Shown here piece after piece: positions 18,220-27,426 of a DNA stretch of 64,000 bases. The stretch covers positions 146,076 to 210,075 of the forward strand of contig CABYRH010000002.1 in assembly GCA_902521315.1 (NCBI GenBank), given 5' to 3'. The stretch comes from an uncultured Alphaproteobacteria bacterium (lineage in GTDB: Bacteria > Pseudomonadota > Alphaproteobacteria > HIMB59 > GCA-002718135). Below the pieces are notes generated by a model. The model was not told the DNA's origin. It was given only the letters and a program-made list of their open reading frames with translations, and did no database searches. Position 1 is the first letter of the stretch. The number at the start of each line of letters is the position of its first letter. Position numbers and translations under genes: made by a program.

Positions 18220-19406
18220 TGAAAAAAAAATCCAAAATTGCTTTTGGTAGATTAGACTTACTCAGAAATGATACTTTAAATAATAAAAGTAAAATCCGAA
18301 TTGGTTTTATTGGTGGAGGTCCTAATTCATTTATTGGATACACACATAGGTTATCAGCAAGATTTGATAATAAATTTGAATTTGTTGCTGGGATATTTTC
18401 AAAAGATAAAAAAAAATCTAAATCTTTTGGTTCATCATTAGGATTAATTGATGATCGTTGTTACAACGATTATAAGTCTATGGCTGCAGCTGAAGCAAAA
18501 AGAAATGATGGCATTCAAGCTCTTGGAATTATGACCCCATCGGGTGATCATTATAAGATAGCAAAAGAATTTATTGAAAAAGGTATACATATTATTTGTG
18601 ACAAGCCTTTAACTGCAACAGTTGAGGATGCTGTTAAATTAAAAAAAGTTATTTTAAAAAATAAAATTGTATTTGCATTAACACACAATTACTCAAGTTA
18701 CCCAATGCTAAGAGAAGCAAAAAATATTATTTCTAATAATAAATTAGGAAAAATTAATTTGATTAATGTTGAGTATCCTCAAGGTTATACAGTCGGTGTA
18801 AAAAAGAAAGATGAAAAAGCAACATTAAAATGGAGATTAGATAAAAAACAATCTGGACCCTCAATGATATTATCTGAAATTGGAACTCATGCGTATCATT
18901 TGTTGAGATATGTGACTGGATTAGAAGCAAATGAAATTTCAGCAGAAGTAAATTCATTATCTTCAGAAATTTCAGTAGATGATAATGCTTTTGTATTATT
19001 AAGAATGCGAAATAAAGCAAGAGGTATAATCTGGGTATCATCTGCTGCAACTGGTGGAGAAAATGGTCTAAAAATTAGAGTGTATGGAACAAAAGGTTCA
19101 ATAGAGTGGTTACAGGATGATCCAAATAATCTAAAGTTTACAGAACTAGATAAACCAATGAAAGTTATAACAAGAGCAAGTAAATTAGTATCTAAATTTT
19201 CACTTTCCTCTTCAAGAATTGCTGCTGGTCACCCAGAAGGTTTTTTTGAAGCTTTTGCAAATATTTATTCAGAATTTGCTGATCAGATTCACAATAAAAA
19301 TAAAAAATATTCATTTCCAACAATTGACGATGGTGTTGCTGGTATTAAATTTATTTATGCTGCAAAAAAATCTTCTAATTTGAATTCTCGGTGGGTAAAA
19401 CTCTAA
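18219..19406 (+). CDS. Gfo/Idh/MocA-family oxidoreductase (first of tandem pair)
   Basis: 395-aa NAD(P)-dependent sugar oxidoreductase. The Rossmann motif is GFIGGGPNSFIGYTH, and the catalytic Lys lies in IICDKPLTATVEDA. The second domain has the GTHAYHLLRYVTGLEA stretch. The enzyme oxidises or epimerises sugars via keto intermediates; the GGGPNSFIG type is a distinct subgroup seen with sugar isomerases. It is coupled to the SDR before it and one base from a second Gfo protein after it. The substrate is unknown. Confidence 0.88.
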   Translation: MKKKSKIAFGRLDLLRNDTLNNKSKIRIGFIGGGPNSFIGYTHRLSARFDNKFEFVAGIFSKDKKKSKSFGSSLGLIDDRCYNDYKSMAAAEAKRNDGIQALGIMTPSGDHYKIAKEFIEKGIHIICDKPLTATVEDAVKLKKVILKNKIVFALTHNYSSYPMLREAKNIISNNKLGKINLINVEYPQGYTVGVKKKDEKATLKWRLDKKQSGPSMILSEIGTHAYHLLRYVTGLEANEISAEVNSLSSEISVDDNAFVLLRMRNKARGIIWVSSAATGGENGLKIRVYGTKGSIEWLQDDPNNLKFTELDKPMKVITRASKLVSKFSLSSSRIAAGHPEGFFEAFANIYSEFADQIHNKNKKYSFPTIDDGVAGIKFIYAAKKSSNLNSRWVKL

Positions 19407-19407
19407 A

Positions 19408-20409
19408 ATGATTAATTTTGCCTTATTAGGAACAGGAAGAATTGGGAAATTACATGCGTCAATCATAAATGATCATCCAGAAGCGAGCCTTAAATATGTT
19501 TATGACATTGATACAAGCTCTTCTAAAAAAATTGCAAAAAAATATAGTTGTGAAGTTGCAAAGACTGCAAAGGAAGCAATTTCTTCAGATCAAATCAATG
19601 CAATTTTAATTGCATCTGCCACCCCGACTCATATAGATTATATTTCTCTAGGAGCAGAATTTAATAAAGCTATATTATGTGAAAAGCCAATTGATTTAGA
19701 TATAAATAAAGTAAATAAATGTTGGCAAAAAATTAAAAAATTTAAACCAACTATTCAAATTGGTTTTAATCGTAGATTTGATCCCAATCATAATAAAGTA
19801 CAAAGCGAGGTTCTATCAGGAAAGATTGGAAAAATTGAAATGATTGTAATCACAAGTAGGGACCCAGCCCCACCTGGCATTGATTATTTAAGACAATCTG
19901 GAGGAATTTTTAGAGATTGTTCAATTCATGATTTTGATTTAGCAAGATTTATACTCAACAATGATCCAATTGTTGAAGTTTTTGCACAAGGTTCTGTAAA
20001 TGTATCAAATGATTTTAAGATTACGAAAGATTATGACACAACTATGTGTTTTATGAAATCAAAAAAAGGGGTTTTAGTTCATATAAATAATTCTAGAAGA
20101 GCTGTGTATGGGTATGATCAAAGACTCGAAGTTTTTGGAAGTAACGGTATGTTAATTTCTGATAATGTCCCGAATAATGATATTAATTATTATAATCAAA
20201 ATTTATCATTTGCAAAAAAACCTATTAAAAACTTTTTTATTGAAAGATACAAGGATGCTTATCAAATACAATTAGATAAATTCATTAAATCAATAAAAAA
20301 TAAAAAAAATACATCAGTCACTTTTGAGGATGGAAAGAATGCTTTAATTCTTGCTAATTCAGCTACTAAATCAGTCAAATTAAATAAAGTTGTAAAACCA
20401 AAATTTTAG
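19408..20409 (+). CDS. Gfo/Idh/MocA-family oxidoreductase, inositol-dehydrogenase-like
   Basis: 333-aa sugar or cyclitol dehydrogenase. It begins ALLGTGRIGKLHA and has the catalytic Lys in CEKPIDLD, with QIGFNRRFDPNH and the RDCSIHDFDLARF region that carry the Asp/His of the active site in IolG-type inositol 2-dehydrogenases. It follows the first Gfo protein after one base and precedes an SDR after 15 bases, in an SDR-Gfo-Gfo-SDR array. IolG function is plausible, but no iolB/C/D/E genes are in the window. Confidence 0.85.
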   Translation: MINFALLGTGRIGKLHASIINDHPEASLKYVYDIDTSSSKKIAKKYSCEVAKTAKEAISSDQINAILIASATPTHIDYISLGAEFNKAILCEKPIDLDINKVNKCWQKIKKFKPTIQIGFNRRFDPNHNKVQSEVLSGKIGKIEMIVITSRDPAPPGIDYLRQSGGIFRDCSIHDFDLARFILNNDPIVEVFAQGSVNVSNDFKITKDYDTTMCFMKSKKGVLVHINNSRRAVYGYDQRLEVFGSNGMLISDNVPNNDINYYNQNLSFAKKPIKNFFIERYKDAYQIQLDKFIKSIKNKKNTSVTFEDGKNALILANSATKSVKLNKVVKPKF

Positions 20410-20424
20410 TTATAGATAAATTCT

Positions 20425-21255
20425 ATGAATGAGCAATTTAAAGATAAGGTCATTATAGTTACAGGTAGTACACAAGGTAGTGGCGCGGAAACAGCAAGAT
20501 TATTAGCTAGCAGAGGTGCGAAAGCAATTACAATTTGTGGGAGGCAAGAAAATAAAGGTCTTGAAGTTAAAAATCAGATTGAAAAATTAGGCACTGAGTG
20601 TTTGTATATAAAAGCAGACCTTAAAAATGTTGATGATTGCAAAAAAATTGTTTTTGAGACTGATAAAAAATTTGGAACAATAAATTCTTTAATTAATGTT
20701 GCAGGATACACAGAAAGAGGAACAATTCTAAGTGCTACGTTAGAAAATTATGAAAATAATTATAATATTAATACCCGTGCACCTTTCATATTAATGCAAG
20801 AGACAATTAAAATAATGATTAGAGATAAGAACAAAGGAACAATTGCAAATGTATTATCTATGGCAATGTATAGTGGTATGCCATTTATTGTTGCTTATAG
20901 TGGTTCAAAAGCTGCTCTAGCTACAATGACAAAAAATATTGCAAATTCTGTCGCTAGTTATCAAATAAGAGTAAATGCCTTAAATATTGGATGGACAGAT
21001 ACTCCTGCTGAACATGATATTCAAACAAGAGTTCATAAAAAAAATTCTAATTGGTTGCAAGATGAAGAAAAAAAAGTTCCTTTTAACAGATTGATTAAGC
21101 CTATTGATGTAGCAAAAGGATTAGCATTTATGTGCTCAGAAGAATCTGGATTAATGACAGGTAGTGTAATTGATTATGATCAAACAGTACATGGCTGGCA
21201 TTCTTATTCAGCATATGAAACTAGAGTTTTGGATAATTCTCTACTAGGAGAATAA
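20425..21255 (+). CDS. SDR-family oxidoreductase
   Basis: 276-aa short-chain dehydrogenase with TGSTQGSGAETARLLA, NVAGYTERGTIL and active pair YSGSKAAL. The cofactor loop TGSTQGSG differs from the usual TGGxxGIG but keeps the glycines. A C-terminal extension of about 25 residues carries VHGWHSYSAYETRV. It is the last gene of the tandem sugar-redox array; the 86-base gap after it is AT-rich with no clear terminator. Substrate unknown. Confidence 0.83.
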   Translation: MNEQFKDKVIIVTGSTQGSGAETARLLASRGAKAITICGRQENKGLEVKNQIEKLGTECLYIKADLKNVDDCKKIVFETDKKFGTINSLINVAGYTERGTILSATLENYENNYNINTRAPFILMQETIKIMIRDKNKGTIANVLSMAMYSGMPFIVAYSGSKAALATMTKNIANSVASYQIRVNALNIGWTDTPAEHDIQTRVHKKNSNWLQDEEKKVPFNRLIKPIDVAKGLAFMCSEESGLMTGSVIDYDQTVHGWHSYSAYETRVLDNSLLGE

Positions 21256-21341
21256 TTAATCATTTTTTTCTCAACCATTTTTTAATTTTAAGCTATAATT
21301 TATAATTTACACAAATTTAAATATTAATTAATAAACTAAAA

Positions 21342-22418
21342 ATGGGAAAAAAAATAATTTCTATTAATGAAGGAAAATTATCAGAGTTTAAACTTCATAG
21401 TATTTGGCTTCGCGAAAGATTAAATGGGAGTGAATTCGTAGACCAAAATAATCTACAACGTTTATATGAACCAAGCCTCTTAGATGATAATCTATTTATA
21501 AATTCTCATAATGTTAACGAAAATATATTAAATGTCGAATTTAGTGATGGAGCAAAAGGATCTTTTAATATCGATGATCTTTATAATGAAATCAATAACA
21601 TTGATGTCATACCTGAAAAAAAAATATGGAATCTCAGTGAACAAAATTTAGAAATTTTTGATAATAATAAAATCTTTGAGAATAAAAAAGAACTTATCAA
21701 TATGCTTAAAGTATTTTATCAATATGGTTATGTAATAATCGAAAATACAAAAGCAGACGAAAATGAAGTTATAAATTTTGCTGAAAAATTAGGCCCAGTC
21801 CGAGCAACAAATTTTGGAAAATTATTTAACGTTGTCTCAAAACCAAATCCAAATGATCTTGCTTATACTGCATTAGAGTTAACATCGCATTCAGATAACC
21901 CATATAGAAAACCTGTTCCTGGAATTCAATTACTTCATTGTATTGCTAATGAATCTACAGGAGGAGATTCAAGTTTAGTTGATGGTTTTAGTGTTGCAAA
22001 TTTTTTAAAACATAACCAACCTGAATTTTACAAAGTATTAACTGAAACTAATGTTACTTTTAAATTTACAGATATTGATACTATTTTAGTTGATGAAGCA
22101 AAATTAATTGAACTAGATCATAATAATAACTTTAGACAAATACGATTTAGTGGAAGACTTGATTATGTTCCATTATTAGAGGAAAATAATCTTGATCTCT
22201 TTTATAAGGCTAGAAAATATATGTTTAAACTTTGTAATTCTGATGATTTCAAAATTAAATTTAGATTATCTAAAGGAATGATTGCAATGTTTGATAACCT
22301 AAGATTATTACATGGAAGAACTAAATTTTATCCAAATACTGGTTTTAGACATCTACAAGGATGTTATATTGATCATGATGTCACTGAGGGTAAGCTTAGA
22401 AGGTTATTAAAACCCTAA
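21342..22418 (+). CDS. Gamma-butyrobetaine-hydroxylase-like 2-oxoglutarate/Fe(II) dioxygenase
   Basis: 358-aa TauD-fold dioxygenase. The N-terminal ~90 residues (HSIWLRERLNGSEFVD) match the small domain of gamma-butyrobetaine and trimethyllysine hydroxylases. The iron ligands are the His and Asp of HSDNPYRKP and a distal His in RLLHGRTKF; the 2-oxoglutarate Arg is in GFRHLQGCYID. The enzyme would hydroxylate a quaternary amine or relative, as in carnitine synthesis. No other carnitine genes are nearby, so it is a single gene placed between the redox array and GalK. Its last codon overlaps the convergent kinase gene. Confidence 0.8.
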   Translation: MGKKIISINEGKLSEFKLHSIWLRERLNGSEFVDQNNLQRLYEPSLLDDNLFINSHNVNENILNVEFSDGAKGSFNIDDLYNEINNIDVIPEKKIWNLSEQNLEIFDNNKIFENKKELINMLKVFYQYGYVIIENTKADENEVINFAEKLGPVRATNFGKLFNVVSKPNPNDLAYTALELTSHSDNPYRKPVPGIQLLHCIANESTGGDSSLVDGFSVANFLKHNQPEFYKVLTETNVTFKFTDIDTILVDEAKLIELDHNNNFRQIRFSGRLDYVPLLEENNLDLFYKARKYMFKLCNSDDFKIKFRLSKGMIAMFDNLRLLHGRTKFYPNTGFRHLQGCYIDHDVTEGKLRRLLKP

Positions 22419-23482
22419 TTGACTTCGAAGATCTTTTCAGCAGGATAAAAATTTAATATTTTACTATACCAATTACTAAAATTATTTCTTTCAATTAATG
22501 AAACTGTAAAACCACCAAATCCACCACCAGTCAATCTGGCGCCTAGAGCGCCACATTCAACCGATCTCTGAACAATTAAATCAACATCTAAAGTAGATGC
22601 TTCAAATTCTTTAGAATATGATACGTGACTTTCGTTCATTAATTTTCCAAACTGCTGAATATTATTTTCTATTAAATTTTTTTTCGCATTAATCACTCTA
22701 TCATTTTCAAAAACTACATGCTTTGCTCTTTTTGCTATGGTATTATTGTCAAATTTATTTATTTGAAAATTTTCTTTTTTAACTTCACCTAAATATTCTA
22801 CACCAAGTTTTTTTTCAGCTTCTTGGAGTTCAGCAAATCTTTCATTATAAGAGCTATCTCTTAAATTTCGTTGTACTTCAGAGTCAATCAAACAAAATTT
22901 CCAATTTTCTGGAAAATTAATAAGTTCGTATTCTAAATTTTTACAATTCATAAAAAATGCTTTGCCATGAATACCAATAGAAGAAACCATTTGATCCATT
23001 ATTCCACCAGAAACACCTATATAGTTGAATTCTACTTTCTTTGCTAATTTTGCAATTTCTGGATCTTTTATTTTTGTTTCAAAAAAAGTATTAAGTGCTT
23101 TTAGTGTAGCAACACACAATGCTGAAGATGATGAAATACCTCTTTCTAAAGGAATATCAGATGAAATAAAAATATTTAAAAATCTAGATGAAATCTTATT
23201 TTCATCAAAAAAAATATACAAACAACCTTTTATATAATCAACCCACTCATTGTTGGTTGATTTTTTCAAATCATTGAATGTTTTTTTTTCTTTAAAATGT
23301 TGAGAATAAACTTTGAATTCATTAGAATTATTTTGAGATATCTCAATGGTATTTTTAAAAGATAAAAGTGTAGGCATGACATATCCACCAGTATAATCGG
23401 TATGTTCACCAATTAAATTTACTCTTGCATGAGCACTTTCCTTTACTTCTCCGTCTATATTAAATATATCTTTAAAACTCAT
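22415..23482 (-). CDS. galK: GalK-type GHMP kinase (galactokinase or amino-sugar kinase)
   Basis: 355-aa sugar 1-kinase. The sugar-binding GEHTDYTGG lies near residues 25-33, the phosphate loop is GISSSSALC, the catalytic Asp is in GIMDQM, and LTGGGFGG closes the fold. Galactokinase is the nearest well-known member. It diverges from a GH20 hexosaminidase with only 13 bases between the starts, and no GalT/GalE genes are near. N-acetylgalactosamine or another amino sugar is therefore a possible substrate. The symbol is by family. Confidence 0.83.
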   Translation of the reverse strand: MSFKDIFNIDGEVKESAHARVNLIGEHTDYTGGYVMPTLLSFKNTIEISQNNSNEFKVYSQHFKEKKTFNDLKKSTNNEWVDYIKGCLYIFFDENKISSRFLNIFISSDIPLERGISSSSALCVATLKALNTFFETKIKDPEIAKLAKKVEFNYIGVSGGIMDQMVSSIGIHGKAFFMNCKNLEYELINFPENWKFCLIDSEVQRNLRDSSYNERFAELQEAEKKLGVEYLGEVKKENFQINKFDNNTIAKRAKHVVFENDRVINAKKNLIENNIQQFGKLMNESHVSYSKEFEASTLDVDLIVQRSVECGALGARLTGGGFGGFTVSLIERNNFSNWYSKILNFYPAEKIFEVN

Positions 23483-23495
23483 ATAATGGCTCGTT

Positions 23496-25358
23496 ATGAC
23501 TCATCAAATTAATATATCTTTTACAAAAGAAAATAAATTAAAAATTATTCTTGATGATAAATTACTAGATTCAAATTTTAAATTGTGTTTCTCATTAGTT
23601 TATTCAATAAAATCTATAACGGGAGCTCATATAACTAAGCAAATTGGACGCTATTATGAGTTATCTATAGAAAAAAATTTAATCTTAATAGATCTACAAA
23701 TTCCTAGAATTGGTAACTTCAACCTTTCGTGTGGTCCGGAAGGTATTTTCATTATTGATACATTAAAAAATAGTAAATTAAATATAAATGTTTCAGATTT
23801 GATATTTGAAAAACCAATTAAAAAGAAATCTTATGAAGATTTAAAAACAAAAAATTTTATACCTATTATTCCTGAGCCAGAAAAAATTCATTTACAAAAT
23901 GAATTTATAAATATTCAAAATAAAACATTTAATCTAAATACGGAAATTGAAATTATTTCTATTTTGCAAAATATTATTTCAAAATTGGATATTAATTTTA
24001 CTTCTGAAAATGGATTTCCAATTTTTTTTAAAAAAGATGATCAGTTATTAAATGATCAATATTTTATGCAGATTACAAAAGATAATATTGAGATAAAATA
24101 TAATAATTATGGTGGAAAGCTTTATGGTCTTATATCTTTAGTTCATTTAATTGATTTCTATCAAACAAAGCTTCCAATTTGTACAATACACGATAATCCA
24201 AAATATCAATGGAGAGGAATGCATCTCGATTGTGCAAGACAATTCTATACTATTGATGAAATCAAACGTTTATTTAATTACATGGCATTATTTAAGCTTA
24301 ATAGATTTCACTGGCATTTAACAGATAACGAAGCGTGGAGAATTGAAATTAAAAAATATCCGGATCTATCATTAAATGGAGGATACAGAGGATATAATTT
24401 TAAAATACCACCATTGTACGGAAGTGGTTATGATAAATACGGCGGATATTACTCACAGGAAGATATCAAAGATTTAATTATATATGCAAAAAAATTAAAT
24501 ATCGAGATTATGCCTGAAATTGATTTACCAGCACATTCTTGGGCATTACTAGAAATCATGCCAGAACTTAGAGAACAGTCTTCAAATATAGTTAGTGAAG
24601 ATGTTGGTTCGTATAAGAATAATACAATAAATCCTTCCTTAGAAAAAACTGTAACTTTTTTAAAAGATATTTTGAATGAAGTAAGTGAAATTTTCTCATA
24701 TGATGTAATTCATGTTGGTGTTGATGAAAGACCAAGTAATGCGTGGGAAGGCTCTCCTGCAATTATCGAGTTTATGAAAAAAAATAATATTAAATCACAA
24801 GAGGAATATCAAGATTACTATATGAATTTTTTAATAGATTTTCTAAAATCAAAAAATAAACGAACAGCTGCATGGAATGAGGCGGCAGTGTCTCCTCATA
24901 TCGATCATGGTGTGGGTGGAAGTGCTGGAAAAATTGATAAATCATGTTTGATCTTTTCATGGGAGCATTCAGATGTTGCAAAAGAAACTACAAATAAGGG
25001 ATTTGAAACAATACTTTGTCCTGGGCAAAAAACATATTTTGATATGGCTTATAATAATTCAACTGAAGAAAGAGGTATTTGTTGGGCTGCAACTATAGAA
25101 GTAAAAGATATTCATGAATGGGACCCAATAAAAGATATAAATAAATCAGAATTGATTAAAGGGTTACAAGGTCAACTATGGTCAGAAACAATTACAGATA
25201 AAAAATTTTTTGATCAAATGATTAACCCAAGATTAGCAACTTTATCAGAAGTTGCATGGAAAGGAAAAATTTCAAGAAAATGGATAGAATTTCGTTCAGC
25301 CCTTCTAAATTCTATGAATTTCTTAAAAAAATTAGGCTGGCGATATCATAATTTTTAA
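23496..25358 (+). CDS. GH20 beta-N-acetylhexosaminidase
   Basis: 620-aa glycosidase that removes terminal GlcNAc or GalNAc. The first ~190 residues form the non-catalytic GH20 N-domain. The barrel begins at RGMHLDCARQFYTIDEIKR, with HWHLTDNEAWRIEI and the catalytic Asp-Glu of HVGVDERPS near residues 410-411. The C-terminus has QLWSETI. No signal peptide is evident, so it probably acts in the cytoplasm on imported oligosaccharides. The NagA and deaminase genes downstream on the same strand supply the next steps. Confidence 0.92.
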   Translation: MTHQINISFTKENKLKIILDDKLLDSNFKLCFSLVYSIKSITGAHITKQIGRYYELSIEKNLILIDLQIPRIGNFNLSCGPEGIFIIDTLKNSKLNINVSDLIFEKPIKKKSYEDLKTKNFIPIIPEPEKIHLQNEFINIQNKTFNLNTEIEIISILQNIISKLDINFTSENGFPIFFKKDDQLLNDQYFMQITKDNIEIKYNNYGGKLYGLISLVHLIDFYQTKLPICTIHDNPKYQWRGMHLDCARQFYTIDEIKRLFNYMALFKLNRFHWHLTDNEAWRIEIKKYPDLSLNGGYRGYNFKIPPLYGSGYDKYGGYYSQEDIKDLIIYAKKLNIEIMPEIDLPAHSWALLEIMPELREQSSNIVSEDVGSYKNNTINPSLEKTVTFLKDILNEVSEIFSYDVIHVGVDERPSNAWEGSPAIIEFMKKNNIKSQEEYQDYYMNFLIDFLKSKNKRTAAWNEAAVSPHIDHGVGGSAGKIDKSCLIFSWEHSDVAKETTNKGFETILCPGQKTYFDMAYNNSTEERGICWAATIEVKDIHEWDPIKDINKSELIKGLQGQLWSETITDKKFFDQMINPRLATLSEVAWKGKISRKWIEFRSALLNSMNFLKKLGWRYHNF

Positions 25359-25377
25359 TGTTAAACTAAAAATAAAT

Positions 25378-26523
25378 ATGAAAATAGGTGCAGTCGGTTT
25401 TGGGAATAGAACGGTAAGTGTTTATAATGAATTTTCAAAAATTAATCCTAATTTTGAAATGGTTGCTTATGTAGATCCTCAACCAATAGGTAAAGAATTT
25501 GCTGAGAAACATAATTTTTTTCCAAATAAATCATATTCAAGTTTAAACGAAATGTTGGATCGTGAGAAACTAGATATGTTAATGATTGGGTCTCCTAACC
25601 ATTTACATTTAGATCATATTAAGCTTGGATTAAGAGCTGGATTAAAAATATTTGCTGAAAAACCTATAGTAATAAATGAACAGCAAACTTTCGAATTAGC
25701 AAAACTAATTAAAGAATATGGTAAGGATAGAATCATAGTTGGTTTAGTTTTAAGATATTCGCAGCAAGCTAGATCTGTAAGAAAATTATTAGATCAAAAT
25801 GCTATTGGAAATATAATATCGATTGAAGCTTCAGAACATATCGTACCCTCGCATGGTGCTTTTTTTATGAGAAATTGGAGAAGAAAACAAAAATATTCAG
25901 GAGGCTTTATGCTTGAAAAATGTTGTCACGATATTGATTTTTATTCGATGATAACGGCAAGCAGGCCTATGAAAGTTGCTAGTTTTGGATCAAGAAGATC
26001 TTTTATACCCGATAATCTTCCAGAGGGTTCTCATGAACAATATACAAAAGACAGGCTGAAAGGTTGGGAGTCAAAATCAAATGTTTTTGATAGTGATGCT
26101 GATATTGTTGATCATCAAGTAGCAATAATTGAATATGAAAATAATGCAGTGCTATCCTTTCATACTAATATGAAGGTCCCAGATGAATATAGAAGATTTG
26201 CAGTTATTGGATCATCAGGAATGATTGAGGGAGATTTTGTTAGAGGCTATATGAAAGCTCATGATGAGAATAATAATATTTTAATCGATGAGAATTATGG
26301 AGCTGCATTTGGGAAAGAGGTTAAAGGTCATTATGGCGCAGATAGTTTGATGGCAAAAGAAATAAATAATTATTTACTTGATAATAATAACAAGTTACCT
26401 GTAGGAATAGTTGAATGTATGGAAGCTGGCATTATTGCAATGAAAATTGACGAAGCAAGAATTAATAAAAAAGTTATTGATCTTAGTGAAACTTGGGAAA
26501 GGTTAGATAGTATAATTAATTAA
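25378..26523 (+). CDS. Gfo/Idh/MocA-family oxidoreductase (with ABC importer)
   Basis: 381-aa NAD(P)-dependent sugar oxidoreductase. It has GAVGFGNRT, the catalytic Lys in FAEKPIVIN and the active-site region MLEKCCHDIDFYS. It stands directly between the GH20 gene (19-base gap) and the importer's permease gene (stop and start adjoin), so it should act on a sugar delivered by that importer or released by GH20. The exact reaction is unknown; glycosidase-type chemistry via 3-keto sugars is possible in some members. Confidence 0.87.
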   Translation: MKIGAVGFGNRTVSVYNEFSKINPNFEMVAYVDPQPIGKEFAEKHNFFPNKSYSSLNEMLDREKLDMLMIGSPNHLHLDHIKLGLRAGLKIFAEKPIVINEQQTFELAKLIKEYGKDRIIVGLVLRYSQQARSVRKLLDQNAIGNIISIEASEHIVPSHGAFFMRNWRRKQKYSGGFMLEKCCHDIDFYSMITASRPMKVASFGSRRSFIPDNLPEGSHEQYTKDRLKGWESKSNVFDSDADIVDHQVAIIEYENNAVLSFHTNMKVPDEYRRFAVIGSSGMIEGDFVRGYMKAHDENNNILIDENYGAAFGKEVKGHYGADSLMAKEINNYLLDNNNKLPVGIVECMEAGIIAMKIDEARINKKVIDLSETWERLDSIIN

Positions 26524-27426
26524 ATGAAAAAAAATAAATTAAATTCATATAACTCACAATTTTTTTTAGCTTACATTTTAATAGCTCCAGCAGTTATATA
26601 CCTTTTGTGTATAGTGGGATGGCCTTTGATAGAAACATTTAGATTATCATTTACTAATTCTAGTATAGCCGGTGAAGACTACGTTGGTTTTGAAAATTAT
26701 GAAAAACTTCTATCTAGTTCTAAATTTAGTAAAATAGCTATACGAACATTTGTATGGACCTTTTTCTCAGTTTTACTAAAGTTAATAATAGGAATGATAG
26801 GGGCTGTTTTGCTCAATGCAAGTTTGAGAGGTAGATCATTCTTTAGAATTTTAGTTTTACCTCCTTGGGTTGTGCCGATTGCAATTGGTGCACTTGGCTG
26901 GATGTGGGTTTACAATGGTCATTTTGGAATACTATCCGGTATTGGAATTCGATTAGGAATTCTAGATGGACCATTTAGTTTTTTGGCTTATAAAAATAGT
27001 GCTTTTGTTGCAACAATGGTAACCGACATCTGGGTTGGCGTACCATTTGTTACACTTTTTTTCTTAGCTGGTATGCAAGCAATTCCAAGAGATTTATATG
27101 AAGCTGCTTATTGTGATGGAGCTGGTAGATTTAGTAGATGGTATCACATAACACTACCTCAATTAACACCGGTAATTATAACTATGTCTCTAATTTCCGC
27201 TGTATCTACTTTTGTCTCTTTTGATATAATTTATATTTTAACAGAAGGTGGACCAAGAGGAGCAACAACAACTCTGATTATAGATACTTACAAAATGGCA
27301 TTGGGTAATTATAAGTTTGGTAAGGGATCTGCTAGAGCAGTAATGATCGTAATTATGATATCAACGTTTGCGATTGCATATTTTTATTTACTTTCAAGAA
27401 TAAACAAAAAGGTATCTCATGGATAA
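26524..27426 (+). CDS. Sugar ABC permease, MalF/UgpA-type
   Basis: 300-aa channel subunit with six membrane helices. The ATPase-contacting EAA loop is YEAAYCDGAGRFSRWYHI. A conserved GWPLIETFRLSF follows helix 1. It directly follows the Gfo gene and overlaps the partner permease by eight bases. No ATPase gene occurs in this cluster, so it must borrow one from elsewhere, perhaps the MalK-type ATPase at 39165-40244. Confidence 0.92.
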   Translation: MKKNKLNSYNSQFFLAYILIAPAVIYLLCIVGWPLIETFRLSFTNSSIAGEDYVGFENYEKLLSSSKFSKIAIRTFVWTFFSVLLKLIIGMIGAVLLNASLRGRSFFRILVLPPWVVPIAIGALGWMWVYNGHFGILSGIGIRLGILDGPFSFLAYKNSAFVATMVTDIWVGVPFVTLFFLAGMQAIPRDLYEAAYCDGAGRFSRWYHITLPQLTPVIITMSLISAVSTFVSFDIIYILTEGGPRGATTTLIIDTYKMALGNYKFGKGSARAVMIVIMISTFAIAYFYLLSRINKKVSHG

